Source: Adiantum capillus-veneris
Lineage: Eukaryota; Streptophyta; Polypodiopsida; Polypodiales; Pteridaceae
Assembly (NCBI GenBank): GCA_014529385.2
Contig: CM043949.1
Coordinates: forward strand, 112,735,977-112,799,976
Direction of reading: 5' to 3'
Length of the DNA stretch: 64,000 nt
In this document: positions 31,671 to 42,513 of the stretch, piece after piece
Layout of the letters: each line of letters begins with the position of its first letter
Numbering within the stretch: position 1 is the first letter of the stretch
Notes under the pieces: model-generated
Told to the model about the DNA's origin: nothing
What the model saw: only the letters and a program-made list of their open reading frames with translations
Databases searched by the model: none
Translations under genes and position numbers: made by a program

Positions 31671-33457
31671 TGCTTGGCACTAGGGTATGGCTTGTTGACA
31701 GCTCGAAGCGGGGTAATCATTGGTGGAATCATGGGTGGAAGAGTGGAATTGGGTGGAAGGCTAAGACCCAAGGATACCCTTTGGGACCGAGTGAGGACAC
31801 TAGTGGGCTTCTCTACCTGTCTAAACTTGTCATTAGGGACCACCACATGAATAGAAGGTGACGGTTGAGGGATGGCGCTAACTGCTATCAAATTGATTTT
31901 GGGAAAGGTGAATTTAGGTTGGCTCAAAGACATAGATGAGCATTGTTTTGGACAGCCCTTACTATAGTGATTTTGAGCCTCAGGGCAATGTTGGCAAGGA
32001 CACCCTTCTCGCAGAGGACATTTTCTTTGATGATGACCATATTCCCCGCATCTGTAGCAGAAAATGGGCCGATTGGATGGGCAAGTCAGAGGACGAGACG
32101 GTCTCTGCTCTTGCTACATGGAGGTGGAGGCTGAAGTGCAGAAGCTCTGAGGAGCGGAGGGAGCATTAGCATGATAAAAACTTTGAGATGGGAAGTGCTC
32201 GGCATACCTTGCATGGGGGGTGCGTGGCATGTAGTTTTGATAGCCATAGCGGGAAACCATGTTGGATGCAAGTGCTAACTCCTGTTCAAGAGCAAGACCG
32301 AGACTTTGCTATGTTTTCCGCGATCCCTTTAGGTAGTAGCAATCCTTGTCCTCATGTCCAGACTTTTCGCAGAAGTGGCAATAAGCCCGAAGGGGGCATT
32401 TCATGTGGAGGGTGGCCTAGTGAGCGGCATGAGCTACACCAGACAACAACCTTAGACTCCTACTTAATCCTGAGCTCTGCTAACTTCCCCTCTCGAAGAG
32501 AGAAGGATCTCTCCTCTTGAATTCATTGTAACTTTATTGCTTCTAGTTCCTTGCGTAAAGAAGTCAAGGGGTCAAACGGACTTTTCAAGAGTATAGATGT
32601 GAGGTTAGTCATTGAATAGCTTTCTTGGTCCTATCCTAGTAGCAGCGACAAATGCCTCTAGAGTGGATTCAGGTTGCGGCCTCTCTCGAAGTTTTTGCTG
32701 CGAAGTCTTGGGAAGAGCCTTCTCTACCCACTTCTTGATCATAAATTGGTCTGGTTGCTGGGGACGCTTGGCGACTAGAGACTTTGTTCTGCTCATGAGC
32801 TTTGCAAAAGCCTCATTTGGTTGGAGCATCAGGTTTGCCAACTCATCCAGAACTTTCTCTTGGAAGTCACCTGGTCTAAAAGCTTCACAAAACTGTTGTC
32901 CAAGTAGTGAAGTGGTTCGCAGTAAACTGACTGTACTATTTATCGACTAAGTCGTCCAAGGTTGACGAGACGAGCACAAGGTAGGCATCTTCTCTATTCA
33001 AACCACGACCCCCATAGAGAGAGACAAATCTCCTAGCATGGTTGTATGCATCCTTTGTGGAGCGTCCTTTGAAAGTTGGAAACTTTATATTCACCTTAGC
33101 GAGACGCTGGTCAGCTCCTCCATTGATGCCTACTCGGGAGCATGTTGCTCAAGAGTGGGTGAAGATTGTATTGGGGAATGTGGCCTAGGAGGTGAATAAC
33201 TAACTGAGAGAGTGAAGGTTGATGTGTGGGAGGGTAGGGGTACTGAGGCTGGTGGACTTCTACTTGGCACGATAGGTTGACGCTTTCTGTGGTAGTTCTT
33301 CAAAGGGCTCAATAGTGGGCTTTGTCTCTCTTTAGACTTCCTTGTATGTGTCATGCAGTAGCAACAACCCACCCAAACACTGGGCGCCAAGATCCTCGAA
33401 CTTGCAGGATACCACTAAACTATACTCGATTAGACCAAGTTAGACTTGCCTAGACCA
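31671..33457 (-). pseudogene. C1 retroelement: gag region
   Basis: Minus-strand continuation of the element split by LINE-A3 on the left and the hAT on the right. From right to left: leader frame (33130-33390), a retrotransposon gag segment with KKWVEKALPKTSQQKLRE (32700-32740), then two CCHC knuckles, CHFCEKSGHEDKDC (near 32340-32380) and FCYRCGEYGHHQRKC (near 32020-32060), and a second Cys-rich cluster CPCQHCPEAQNHYSKGC. Gag proteins package the element RNA. Frameshifts and stops interrupt it. The same gag occurs in copy C2 at 50177-50912. Confidence 0.65.
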
Positions 33458-33465
33458 CTCCTGCT
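33458..33465. repeat. hAT target-site duplication, left (CTCCTGCT)
   Basis: Identical to 36814-36821. Eight bases is the standard duplication length for hAT transposons. Confidence 0.9.
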
Positions 33466-33727
33466 CATAGTTACCGGGGAACCGCTCCTATAAGGCCTGG
33501 AACGCCGGAACGGCATTCCGGCAAGCTTCAGATGCAAGGAACGTCCCGAAACGACTGGGCCTAGCAGGCAGACAATCACCAAAACGGCGGGTCGGGAACG
33601 GACCGGAACGGCCGGGCAACGGACAACGGAAAGTCCAACGACCATAAACGGGCAGATTCTGGGTGTCTTTTTTTCGGCAGCCCTTATAAATTGCCCCCTC
33701 TCACCCCTTTCATTCACAAGTGCAACA

Positions 33728-33729
<2 letters not shown>

Positions 33730-33767
<38 letters not shown>

Positions 33768-33960
33768 CTATCAAGCTCTCTCTCCCTTACTCTCAAGCTC
33801 TACCCTCAAGCTCTCAAGCTCTCAAGCTCTCTCCCTTGGGCTTTCCCTCAAGGCTTCAAGCTCTCTCTCCCTTGGTCTCGACTCTCAAGAAGTGAAGCCT
33901 CCCTCTCAAGCTCTCACAGACTCACGGGGTCGAGCCTCTCTCTCAATTTTCAAACCCTCA
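33730..33960. repeat. (CT)n followed by CTCAAGCT-type repeats
   Basis: A (CT)n run at 33730-33764 is followed by many copies of CTCAAGCTCT with variants. It lies in the transcribed leader just before the transposase start. Confidence 0.85.
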
Positions 33961-33998
33961 AGGATCAAGCTCTCTCTTTCTTGGATAATCCAATTATC

Positions 33999-36210
33999 CA
34001 TGGCCTCTTCTTCTCGTACAACCCCCTCCGTTCATGCGGGCAACACCCAAAAGGCAAAGGAATGGTCGTGGTGGGACAAAGTGACCTCGAACGGCATCTT
34101 GTCGGCGGCCGGAGGTTCTCGTGCATGGGCATGCAAGCTATGCTCTTACACGGGGAAAAGGGGGCATGACAAAGTGAGGGCACACTTTCTTCGAGTGTCG
34201 GGACATGAGGTGAGATTTTGCACCAACGTAACCATCATGAAGAGGGAGCATGAGGAAAAGGATCGGCAATTCAACCATAAAGCCAAGCCCGCACGCAAAG
34301 GTATCGACCAAAATGCCATCATTTTTCCTTCTTCTTCTCTACTTGGTGCCGGTGGCGATGGACCTTCATCAGGTCCGATACGTCGCCAAAGGACCCTTGC
34401 CACCTCTTGGGACCCAAAGAAGAAAGAAGAGGTGGATGCCGCCGTGGCCCAATTCTTCTATCACGACCATATTCCAATAGTCGCAACAAGGTATGCTTTA
34501 TGAATCTTCTCTCTCATTTCTTCCGTCATCATCGTTTCCATCACTATGATTTCTAAATTTTAAACTATGAATAATCAATTACCATACTAACCTCTTCTAT
34601 GTGTGATTGAAATAGGTTGGAGTATTGAAAAGTTATGGTGCAACGGATAGGAGAGTACGACATCCGCTATGTGCCGCCATCTTCACAGGCTCTCCGAAGC
34701 ACTTTGCTCGATCGAGAGAAGGGGATCGTGGAGCAAGCAACACTCAATATTCAATGGCTTTGGGCAAAACATGGCATTTCCCTCATTGCCGACGGATAGA
34801 GCGATACAAGGAAGAGATCTATCTATGGCCTCGTCGCATACTGGAGAGGAGAGATGTACTTTGTGCACTCTCATGATGCCACCGAGAGTGGCAAATCCGC
34901 CGGTGTCCTAACTGCACAGTGAAAAGTAGCCATAGAAACGATCGGTGAGCAACACGTGGTGGCCTTTGTCACAGATGGAGAGGCATCAAACAAAGCAGCA
35001 ACTATTGTAGAGGGCCACTATCTGTATGTAACAGTGTGATTTTGCATGTCACACTACTTGAACAACCTTCTAAAAGACATCGGCAAGCTAGAATAGATCG
35101 CTCTAGTCATTGCTAAAGCAGTGAAGATTGTTACTTTCATCAACAATCACAACTTGGTTTGGAGCGAGTACCTTAAGAGGTCGGGCGGCAAAGTGATTCT
35201 AAAGTATTCAAACACCCGCTTCGCATTCAACTTTCTTCTTGTGCGCAAGTTGTCTCAATGTCAAAATGCAATTTGACAAGTCTTCATCATTGATGAGTTC
35301 ACCACCTCCCCCTATGCAAAGACAGTTGTAGGGATTTTGTGCAAGGAGAAGGCAAAGGATCTTGAGTTCTGGAAGGAGCTCAAGAGTATAGACGCACAAG
35401 TAAAACCGATGGTTCATTTGCTTCGAGTTCTGGATGGCATGAACCCTTGCATTGGCAAGGTTTATGAGGCGATGGACCGCATGATCGCACAGCTTGCACA
35501 ACTTGAGCCAAAAGTAGAGCGATATGAGGAGATCCATGCGCTTTGCAACTCGAGGTAGAATTCATATGCCTCTCCTTTACAAGGGGCAACGTACATGGTG
35601 GATCCAGAGTTCCAAGGTGCAGGGCAAGAGACAGATAGAGAAGTCATGAACCAATTTACAGAGATCTTAAACAAGATGGTTCTAAACAGAGATGGGCGAC
35701 GCATTGTCAGAGATCAGTTGAGACAGTACAGAGAGATGTGGGGATCATTTGGCAGTTCAGATGCTCAGATTAATCGCAGGAAGATAGGTTCAGTGCTATG
35801 GTGGGAGGACTATGGCTATGATGGCCTTGAGCTTCAGAGATTGGCGATCCATATTCTCAGCCAATCAGTTAGTATCTCATGCTTGGAGCAATTGTGGCTT
35901 ACCTTTAACCACATTGCTTCCAAGAAGAGGAATCGGCTTAGAGTGGAGAAGGCAAATGATCTTGTCTTTGTCAGCGCAAATTTGAAAATGCTTTGCAAGA
36001 GTGCAGGTAAATACATATCCCTTTACACGGTGGGAGATGGAGCAAGAGGCTCCTCAAGTAGGTGGAGATACAAAAGCACCGACACCAAGCACTTCATCCA
36101 TGGCTGAGGTCGAGTTGTGCGTAGAGCTCGATGATGAGGAATTGGAGGATGTGCATGACGTACAGCCGGCTACTACGAATAGAGAGGCTTCTCAGGCTAG
36201 TGGCTCTTGA
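33999..36210 (+). pseudogene. hAT transposase, degenerate, with a likely intron
   Basis: Probable start ATG at 33999 (MASSSRTTPSVHAGN). An N-terminal BED-type finger is suggested by WACKLCSYTGKRGHDKVRAH (about 34125-34175). The first exon ends near 34490 at GTATGC; an acceptor TAG precedes GTTGGAGTATTG at about 34615, giving an intron of about 125 bases. Downstream a DUF659-like segment (FVTDGEASNKAATIVEG near 34965-35015, then CMSHYLNNLLKDIGK) is followed by the hAT C-terminal dimerisation region, with WWEDYGYDGLELQRLAIHIL (35800-35860) and LRVEKANDLVFVSANLK. In-frame stops (near 35040, 35090, 35555) and frameshifts near 34700-34900 show that it is inactive. A transposase of this type cuts and pastes elements with matching ends. 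Confidence 0.75.
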
Positions 36211-36813
36211 GTCTTCAGTCTTGAGACTCGAGAGTTGCGACTTAAGGACTTCCATTATCCTTACCTTTTTGTATTGCTGCTTGCCCTCTTTGTAGCATCT
36301 TTATGGTATTTTGTCACCTTTGGTCTTTTGGTATTGTGGTTTGGCCCCCTTGTAGTCTCACTATGGTATAGGTCACCTTTGGTTTTTTTGTAGCGCCTTG
36401 GAGGGCCTTGTTAGCCAAAATTAAGCAAAAAAAGTATATTTTGCTCAATGTTATGGCTCAACTGCCAAAGTTTCAAGTCTTATCTCTGACTTCTACTCTT
36501 GCAATTATTTGAGAGCTCTAATATGTAATTGCATGTGTTATTGTGTATGGGCATTGTGTCTGTTGTGTATGTACCATTACCGTGGCGCTGCACATCCCAA
36601 TCAAGTCATAATAAGGTTGAATGGTCTTCAAATCGTGGCTTTTGTGGGTATTAGAGTCAAAGGACTCTAGTACTACTTGTATTCAAACACATAACGCTAA
36701 AAATTGCATTATTTGGGTGTTTTTTCAGCCTCCCGTTCTGTACCGTTCCCGTTCCAGGCCCATTCCGCAGGAAGGCCCATCGCCGTTCCCGTTGTGCGTC
36801 CCAAGCAACTATG

Positions 36814-37036
36814 CTCCTGCTAGATAGGGGAGACTCAGAGACTACACCAACTAAACCAAGTTGGATGAGGCAAAGATAGACTAGACTAAGCTGGACTAGA
36901 GCGAAGCTGAAATAGACCAAGTTGGACGACACAAAACAGACTAGACTAGGCGAGGAGTTGAGCCAGCTAGCTCCTCCACCTGTAGCGCTCAATGGAGTGG
37001 ACAGAAACTTCAGTTGAGGTCCCACCGGACGTACAC
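36814..37036 (-). mobile_element. C1 retroelement: LTR/leader beyond the hAT
   Basis: Begins with the second CTCCTGCT duplication. TCAGTTGAGGTCCCACCGG near 37010-37027 also occurs near 59049-59070 in copy C2, as do GCTAGCTCCTC and AATGGAGTG. It is rich in GACTAGAC/CCAAGTTGGA repeats like those at 58765-58925. The right edge against host DNA is near 37036. Confidence 0.6.
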
Positions 37037-37084
37037 ACCACTTCACCAAATGATTCTTCAAAACCACAATTTCGAAGTGTGTAC

Positions 37085-37352
37085 ACACCACAAAACAAGA
37101 GACACAAACAACTTTAGCATCGCTAACAAGATTGGCCAAGGAGGTTATGGCTCTGTCTATTATGGGCAAACTACATGGGCAGGTAGGTAAGTTTGTTCGA
37201 ATTCAGTAACTTGGGAATCCTTGTTTAGAGTTGTTTCTATATTGTGCAGCTAATCTTTGGTTTCCTTTGTACATAAATTAACAATCAAGATGATGAACAT
37301 GCAGGCAACTAAAGAGTTTCTGGCTGAGCTGAAGGTGTTGACACACTGTAGA
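37085..37352 (+). pseudogene. LysM receptor-like kinase (CERK1/LYK-type) kinase-domain fragment
   Basis: Plus-strand exon about 37085-37181 encodes TNNFSIANKIGQGGYGSVYY, with the kinase glycine loop GQGGYG, ending at a GTAGGT donor. A second exon, about 37291-37350, encodes MMNMQATKEFLAELKVLTH. This order, with a gap at the ATP-binding Lys region, matches plant LysM receptor kinases of the CERK1 type, which sense chitin and other N-acetylglucosamine signals at the plasma membrane. Homology ends abruptly after KVLTH, and on the left side at the C1 element. No LysM, transmembrane or catalytic-loop sequence is present. It is a gene fragment, perhaps captured or left by rearrangement. Confidence 0.65.
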
Positions 37353-37665
37353 AGCCACAACTGAAACCTGCATAGTGTGATCCGAAACACCAGAGCATAC
37401 CCCAGAACAAGTAGCGGGAGTATCCGAGGGACGCCGTACGGAATGTTTCACCCGAAGCTGCTGGCTTTCAGATACTCGTAGCGACGTTAGAGATTCTATT
37501 GTGTCCTTCACCACTCGAGCCCTCTTCTTCTTCTTCTTCTTCTCAAGTAAACTTGATGTATGGGCAATAGATTTTCCTTTTGCTCTGGAGTGCGTACTCT
37601 GCATCTCGGCATCCAGATTCACACGGCTTACATGTATGTTAATAACCCAAGCCAACATAAGAGCT
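37353..37665 (-). other. possible minus-strand exon of an unidentified gene
   Basis: An open minus frame runs about 37660-37353. A possible acceptor (TTTCAG) precedes CFRALMLAWVINIHVSRVNL near 37665, and the frame includes a Lys/Arg-rich patch, EKKKKKKRARVVKDT, encoded by a CTT-repeat at 37525-37545. It could be another exon of the gene with the exon at 37896-38033. No homology is recognised, so this is a weak call. Confidence 0.3.
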
Positions 37666-37895
37666 CGAAAGCACTGAAAGCTACAGTGTACCGACTACAC
37701 CTGTGCTCAAAACCTCTTTGCCCGAGACTATAAAGATGTGTAAAGAATCTAATGGAAACCACATGGAATAGTGTGGATGAGACAATAGAGATCGTCGCAG
37801 TGAGAGAACAGTGTAGGTACATCGCATCTTTCCTTACTTTGGCATCTCTGAGCAGGACATGACCAATGCGTGTAGCTGAGTGTGTGACCACGTAC

Positions 37896-38033
37896 CTTAC
37901 GGAAAAGCTTGAGAACTTCATGGACCATATCCACAGGGACATTATCCGGTAGATTTGCATCTGTCAACGCTGTAAGACCTAGCGTGTGCAGTTGATCTCT
38001 GGATAGAACTTCTCCAAGTGATGGATGAGGCGG
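37896..38033 (-). CDS. unidentified host-gene exon, 138 bp
   Basis: Minus-strand segment bounded by ACATGCAG acceptor (exon starts 38033) and AAG/GTACGT donor (exon ends 37896). It is exactly 46 codons, phase 0 at both ends, with no stop. It encodes PPHPSLGEVLSRDQLHTLGL followed by an acidic, helical-looking stretch ending VDMVHEVLKLFRK. The composition is like a helical-repeat or scaffold protein. I cannot name the family. The upstream exon would lie to the right, where Ty3-A now starts near 38205. Confidence 0.5.
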
Positions 38034-38204
38034 CTGCATGTAAAAATTCAGAGTGAATTTGGCGTGACTTTTTGATGTCTCAGGCCTACTGATCTGATGG
38101 CTGAGCCAACGTTGGATCAATCCGTACGTGCTGATCCGTATTGTACAGCACGTCCGTACTGATCCGTAATGTACACAGACAGATTGCACTGTACGGTCTT
38201 TTTT

Positions 38205-39445
38205 TTTTCGGGTGGTGCGGCCTCATGGGAACGACCACTTGGGTTTACTTCAAGCAAATGTTTGCATCTGCTTGGCTATCAAATGAATTTGAAGCCGATG
38301 TCCTGACAGATTGGCACAAGCTTACAGCAGCTTCGTGCAAGAGCTTGCAGGAGTACAATAGGAGGTTTTGTAAAGCATTACTCTCAGTGACCTCCTACAG
38401 ATTTGTGCCGTTGATAGAGCAGATAGAGAAGTATTGTTGTGGGCTGCCTAAAGGGCTTCGTGATTACTGTACAAAGAACAGAGTGGCTACCCTTACTCAG
38501 CTTATGGAAGTTGCGAACACTGGTCTTGCCCTGTTGAAAGGAGAGGACAGTGGATTTCCGAGCAGTGATAAAGGAGGGTAGCAAAAGAAAAATTCAGCGA
38601 AGAAGCCCTTTGTGAAAACGGCTCCTGATGCGTCACAGGGGTCAGAACAGGCCACCAAAGACAAGGATTCAGCTGGGACTTCTGGAGCGCAAGCAAAGAA
38701 ACAAAAAAGAAAGCCTTTTGTGCGCAAGTCGCTCGAGGAAAAGAAGGTCCTAATGGCTGAGAACAAATGCTTTATATGCGAGCAGCCTGGTCATATTTCT
38801 ATCAATTGTCCACAAAGGAAAAGGCCAGCTGACTCAGAGGATAAAGAAGACCAGAAAGGCAAGAAGCCAAAACTCACGGCAAGTTTAGTGCCAGACATGG
38901 TGGGTGACAGGCCCAGCACAGATGCCAGGGGGTTATGCAGGGCATGGGGTAAAGTTAGGGATCAGACGGCACTCATCTTCTTTGATCCAGGTGCCAAAGC
39001 CAACTTTATCTCACCAGAGTTAGCTATGAAGCTTGGCATCAGAGCTGAAGAGATGGGGTACACAACAGAGGCAAGGTTGGCATGTCCTAGCCACTCAGAG
39101 TGTGTTACTCCCATCATTGGAAAACTGCGTCTGTATATTCAGTCGTATGTGGACACTGAAGAGTTTTACATCATGCCCCTGGAAGGTTGTGACGCCTTGT
39201 TGGGGATCCCGTGGATGTTCCGAGTGCATGGAGTCTTGGATGCCTACAACAAAAAGATCACTGTACAGCATAGGGGCAAAACTCACATCTTGGATGTAAA
39301 GCTTAAAGGAGAGTCAGTCCCTACTGTATCTGCTTCTGCTATCACTTCTGTAATAAAGAATCATCTTTCTGTGTACTTGATTTTTGCACGTGATGTCTCA
39401 GATAGTGATCAGTCAAATTTATCTGTGTTAGATAAAGAAAGGTGA
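38205..39445 (+). pseudogene. Ty3-A gag C-terminal part and protease
   Basis: One frame with a single stop at 38579-38581. The gag part has WLSNEFEADVLTDWHKL and LIEQIEKYCCGLPKGLRDYC. A CCHC knuckle, CFICEQPGHISINC, is at about 38767-38810. The aspartic protease region (38940-39330) has ALIFFDPGAKANFIS, where Pro stands in place of the usual Ser/Thr of the D-S/T-G active site, and MPLEGCDALLGIPWM. Gag assembles particles and the protease matures the polyprotein. The end at 39445 is a TGA just before the reverse transcriptase frame, so protease and pol are now separated by a stop. Confidence 0.75.
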
Positions 39446-39451
39446 GCATTT

Positions 39452-42343
39452 TTGCAAAAGTTTAGTGACTGTTTTTCTGATTCATTACCGTCGCAATTGC
39501 CGCCAGAGAGACCTAAGGACCATCGGATAGATTTGGTGCCAGGGTGTAACCCACCAAATAGACCTCCCTACAGGGTTAGTGCGGCGCAGCAGAAAGAGAT
39601 TATGGGCCAGGTTGAGGAGTTATTAGAGAAGGGGTTGATTCAGCCTAGTTCTTCACCCTTTTGCTCCCCAGCGCTCCTAGTGCAGAAGAAGGATGGCTCA
39701 TGGCGCATGTTTATTGATTACCGTGCGTTGAATAAGATACCATCAAGAATAGGTTCCCTATTCCTCACATTGATGATATTCTCGACCGCTTAGAGGGTGC
39801 TGCAATTTTCAGCACCCTCTAAGAGTGAGTACCATCAGATTCGTATAAGCCCAGAGGATGTGCACAAGACTGCGTTTAGAACGACATTTGGTCTTTATGA
39901 GTTTCTAGTGATGCCGTTTGGGCTAACAAATGCTCCTGCCACGTTCAACAGAATGATGGACCGGATTTTCCGCTCGCATCAACAGTTTGTTGGAACATTC
40001 TTCGATGACATGATTGTGTATTCGAACAATGAAGAGGAGCATAGGCGTCGCTTGACCATTGTGTTCGAAGAGCTGCGCAATCACAGGTTACTTGTCAATC
40101 CTAAGAAAAGTGAATTCTTCCTTGAAGAGATCCACTTTCTGGGCCACATAGTCTCAAAGGATGGTGTTAGAATGGATCCCGCAAAGGTTGAAGCTATCAA
40201 GACATGGCCAGACTTGAAGACTGTGCACGATGTCAGGAGCTTCTTGGGATTGTGTTCCTACTATAGAAGGTTTATCAGAAATTTTGCAAAGATAGCATCG
40301 CCTCTTCACGCATTGCAAAAGAAAGAGGTCACTTTCAGATGGACCCAAAAAGAGATTTCAGCTTTTAGTCTCTTAAAGGAAAAGTTGACTTCAGATCCAG
40401 TTATTGTTTTGCCAGACCTCAGGAAGTCATTTGTGGTCCAGTGTGACGCGTGTGGCAGTAGCATCGGAGCAGTGCTAATGCAAGATGGACGGGTAGTAGC
40501 CTATGAAAGCCGAATTTTGCAAGGGCGAGAGAGGACTATGCAAGTCTATGAGAAAGAGCTCTTGGCCGTGATTCATGCGCTTTCTAGCTGGAAGCACTAC
40601 CTCTTAGGTGCTGATTTTGTTGTCCAAACAGATCATCAGACCTTGCGATACTTCTTGACACAGTCAAAGTTATCCGAAAAGCATATGCGATGGGCAAACA
40701 TTCTTTCCATGTTCCACTTCCAGATTATGCATGTGGAAGGCAAGAAGAATGTTGTGGCTGATGCGTTATCAAGAAAGCCACAAATTTCAGCTGTGTCAAT
40801 TCCTTATCATCATGAGTTAGATGACATGAAGGAACAGTATACTGCTGATGAAGATTTTGCAAGGATCTTTGAACAGTTACAAGAGGGGCAACATCACGAG
40901 CACTACCTCCTCAGAGATGGTTTTATGATGATGCATGGCAGACTTTGTGTCACTAGACCACTGCGACATAAGGTCATGGAAGAGAGTCATGTCCCACCGT
41001 ATGCAGGGCATCGTGGCATTGATGCAAAAGTTAAAGCGGTAGAGACATTCTTCTATTGGCCTACCTTGAGGAGAGATGTGGATGCCTTTGTGCGAGCATG
41101 CATAGTTTGCCAAAAAGTCAAGTTTGACAGGCAAAAGGCACCAAGGTTGTTACAACCATTGCCGATTCCGGATAAGCCATGGGAAAGCATTGCTATGGAC
41201 TTTATCTTTGATCTTCCAAGAACACCAACAGGGAATGATGGTATATGGACCATTATCTGCAGGTTCAGCAAGCAGGCCCATTTTATCCCTGTCAGGAAGA
41301 AGATAAAATCTGATCAGATGGCACGCTTGTTCATGTACAATGTGTTTAAGTACCATGGTATGCCACAATCGATTATCAGTGATCGTGATCCTCGCATGAC
41401 CAGTTTGTTCTGGAGAGGATTGTTTGAGAACATGGGTACTACGCTCAAGTTCTCGTCTTCGTTTCATCCACAAACTGATGGACAGTCAGAAGAGGCTAAT
41501 TCTACTGTCTTAGATCTGCTGAAATGCTATGTCTCAGATAATAAGGGCAAGTGGGAACAGTATTTGCCTATGCTTGAGTATGCGTACAATAATACGGTGC
41601 ATTCCTCTACTGGCAAAGCACCTTTTGAGATTGTTGAAGGCGGCAAAAAGGTTCCTCCCATTTTGCATACAAACGACAAGATCTTTGAGACAGATCGATA
41701 TGTTGAGAACATGGATGAGATGTCTAAGAAGATTAAAGTTGCCTTGGAGAAGACTCTGGCAAAACAGAAAAAGGCTGTTGATCGTCACCGTCGTGAATTG
41801 TTACTATCACCTGGTGATTGGGTTCTCTTAAGGTTCGAAAAGGCAAGGTTAAAGAAGATGAAGGGCAAGGAACGACTGTTTCCTAAGCTCAGCATGCGTT
41901 ACTATGGGCCTTTTCAAGTGCTTGACAAGATCAACGATATGGCTTACAGGCTGAAACTGCCTGATGCGTGGAAGATTCATAATGCGTTTCACGTGAGTCT
42001 TCTAAGACCCTTTGTGGGTGATGTGCCAGAAGATATGCCAGTTGAGGATCAGCCAGAAGTTGAGGAACTTGATGAGATCCTTGTACCTGAGCAAGTTTTG
42101 GCACATAAGGACAGAAAAGTTAAAGGACAAGTTGCAAGACGTTATTTGGTGAAGTTCAAGAACTATCCACCTATGGATGCAAAGTGGATGGAAGAGCATG
42201 AACTGTCAGAGTCACCAAATGTATTGCAGCTTTACCTTGAAGCCTTTGAGTTACAGCCTACTTATGCCCCAACCCAACGTGTGCAAAGGAGGGGTAATGA
42301 TAGAGCTAGTACATCAAATGTACATATGAGTTCAGTGCCATAG
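39452..42343 (+). pseudogene. Ty3-A pol: reverse transcriptase, RNase H, integrase, chromodomain
   Basis: Reverse transcriptase starts about 39452. A one-base loss near 39740 and a hairpin scar at 39790-39822 break it, after which a single frame (from about 39823) runs to 42343. Catalytic reverse transcriptase FFDDMIVYS lies near 40000-40030. RNase H shows VVQCDACGSSIGAVLMQ, KELLAVIHAL and QTDHQTLRYF. Integrase shows the HHCC finger (SHVPPYAGHRG, ACIVCQKVK) and catalytic DDE residues in AMDFIFDLP, SDRDPRMTS and PQTDGQSEEAN, all intact. The C-terminal chromodomain spans about 42070-42240, with RRYLVKFKNYPPMDAKWMEE. Chromodomains direct insertion to marked chromatin. Except for the two reverse transcriptase lesions, the 3' two-thirds looks functional. 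Confidence 0.88.
39790..39822. repeat. 13-bp perfect hairpin within the Ty3-A reverse transcriptase
   Basis: TTAGAGGGTGCTG (39790-39802) and CAGCACCCTCTAA (39810-39822) pair perfectly around a 7-base loop. The right arm replaces sequence that in the family should encode KLDLKS before YHQIRI, as seen in Ty3-B at 54715-54750. Confidence 0.95.
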
Positions 42344-42500
42344 ATGGAAATGGCAAAAGTATGAAGGCCTCACTAAGTCATTTGTATCTATGTATGTTAC
42401 GACCTTTCTTGCGGATACATGCGATGATAAAAGAGTGTTAATAGCACAAGATCATCAATGGCGTGTATTTATGGTATGCAATCGAGGACGTTTGCGATTT

Positions 42501-42513
42501 CAAGAGGGGGGTA
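42501..42513 (+). promoter_or_regulatory. polypurine tract of Ty3-A
   Basis: CAAGAGGGGGGTA immediately before the LTR start TGTCAC. The same tract precedes the Ty3-B 3' LTR at 57782-57794. It primes plus-strand DNA synthesis. Confidence 0.85.

Larger units (their letters stand above)
33466..36813 (+). mobile_element. hAT-superfamily DNA transposon, 3348 bp
   Basis: Starts CATAGTTACCGGGGA and ends …CAACTATG; the reverse-strand right end is CATAGTTGCTTGGGA, giving an imperfect terminal inverted repeat of about 15 bases. Perfect 8-bp target duplications flank it. The subterminal regions carry repeated GGAACGG/CCGTTCC words (33475-33640 and 36735-36800), as expected for transposase-binding repeats. 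Inside are a (CT)n leader, a BED-finger-like first exon and a broken hAT transposase. It is inserted in the leader/LTR region of retroelement C1, which resumes at 36814. Confidence 0.9.
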
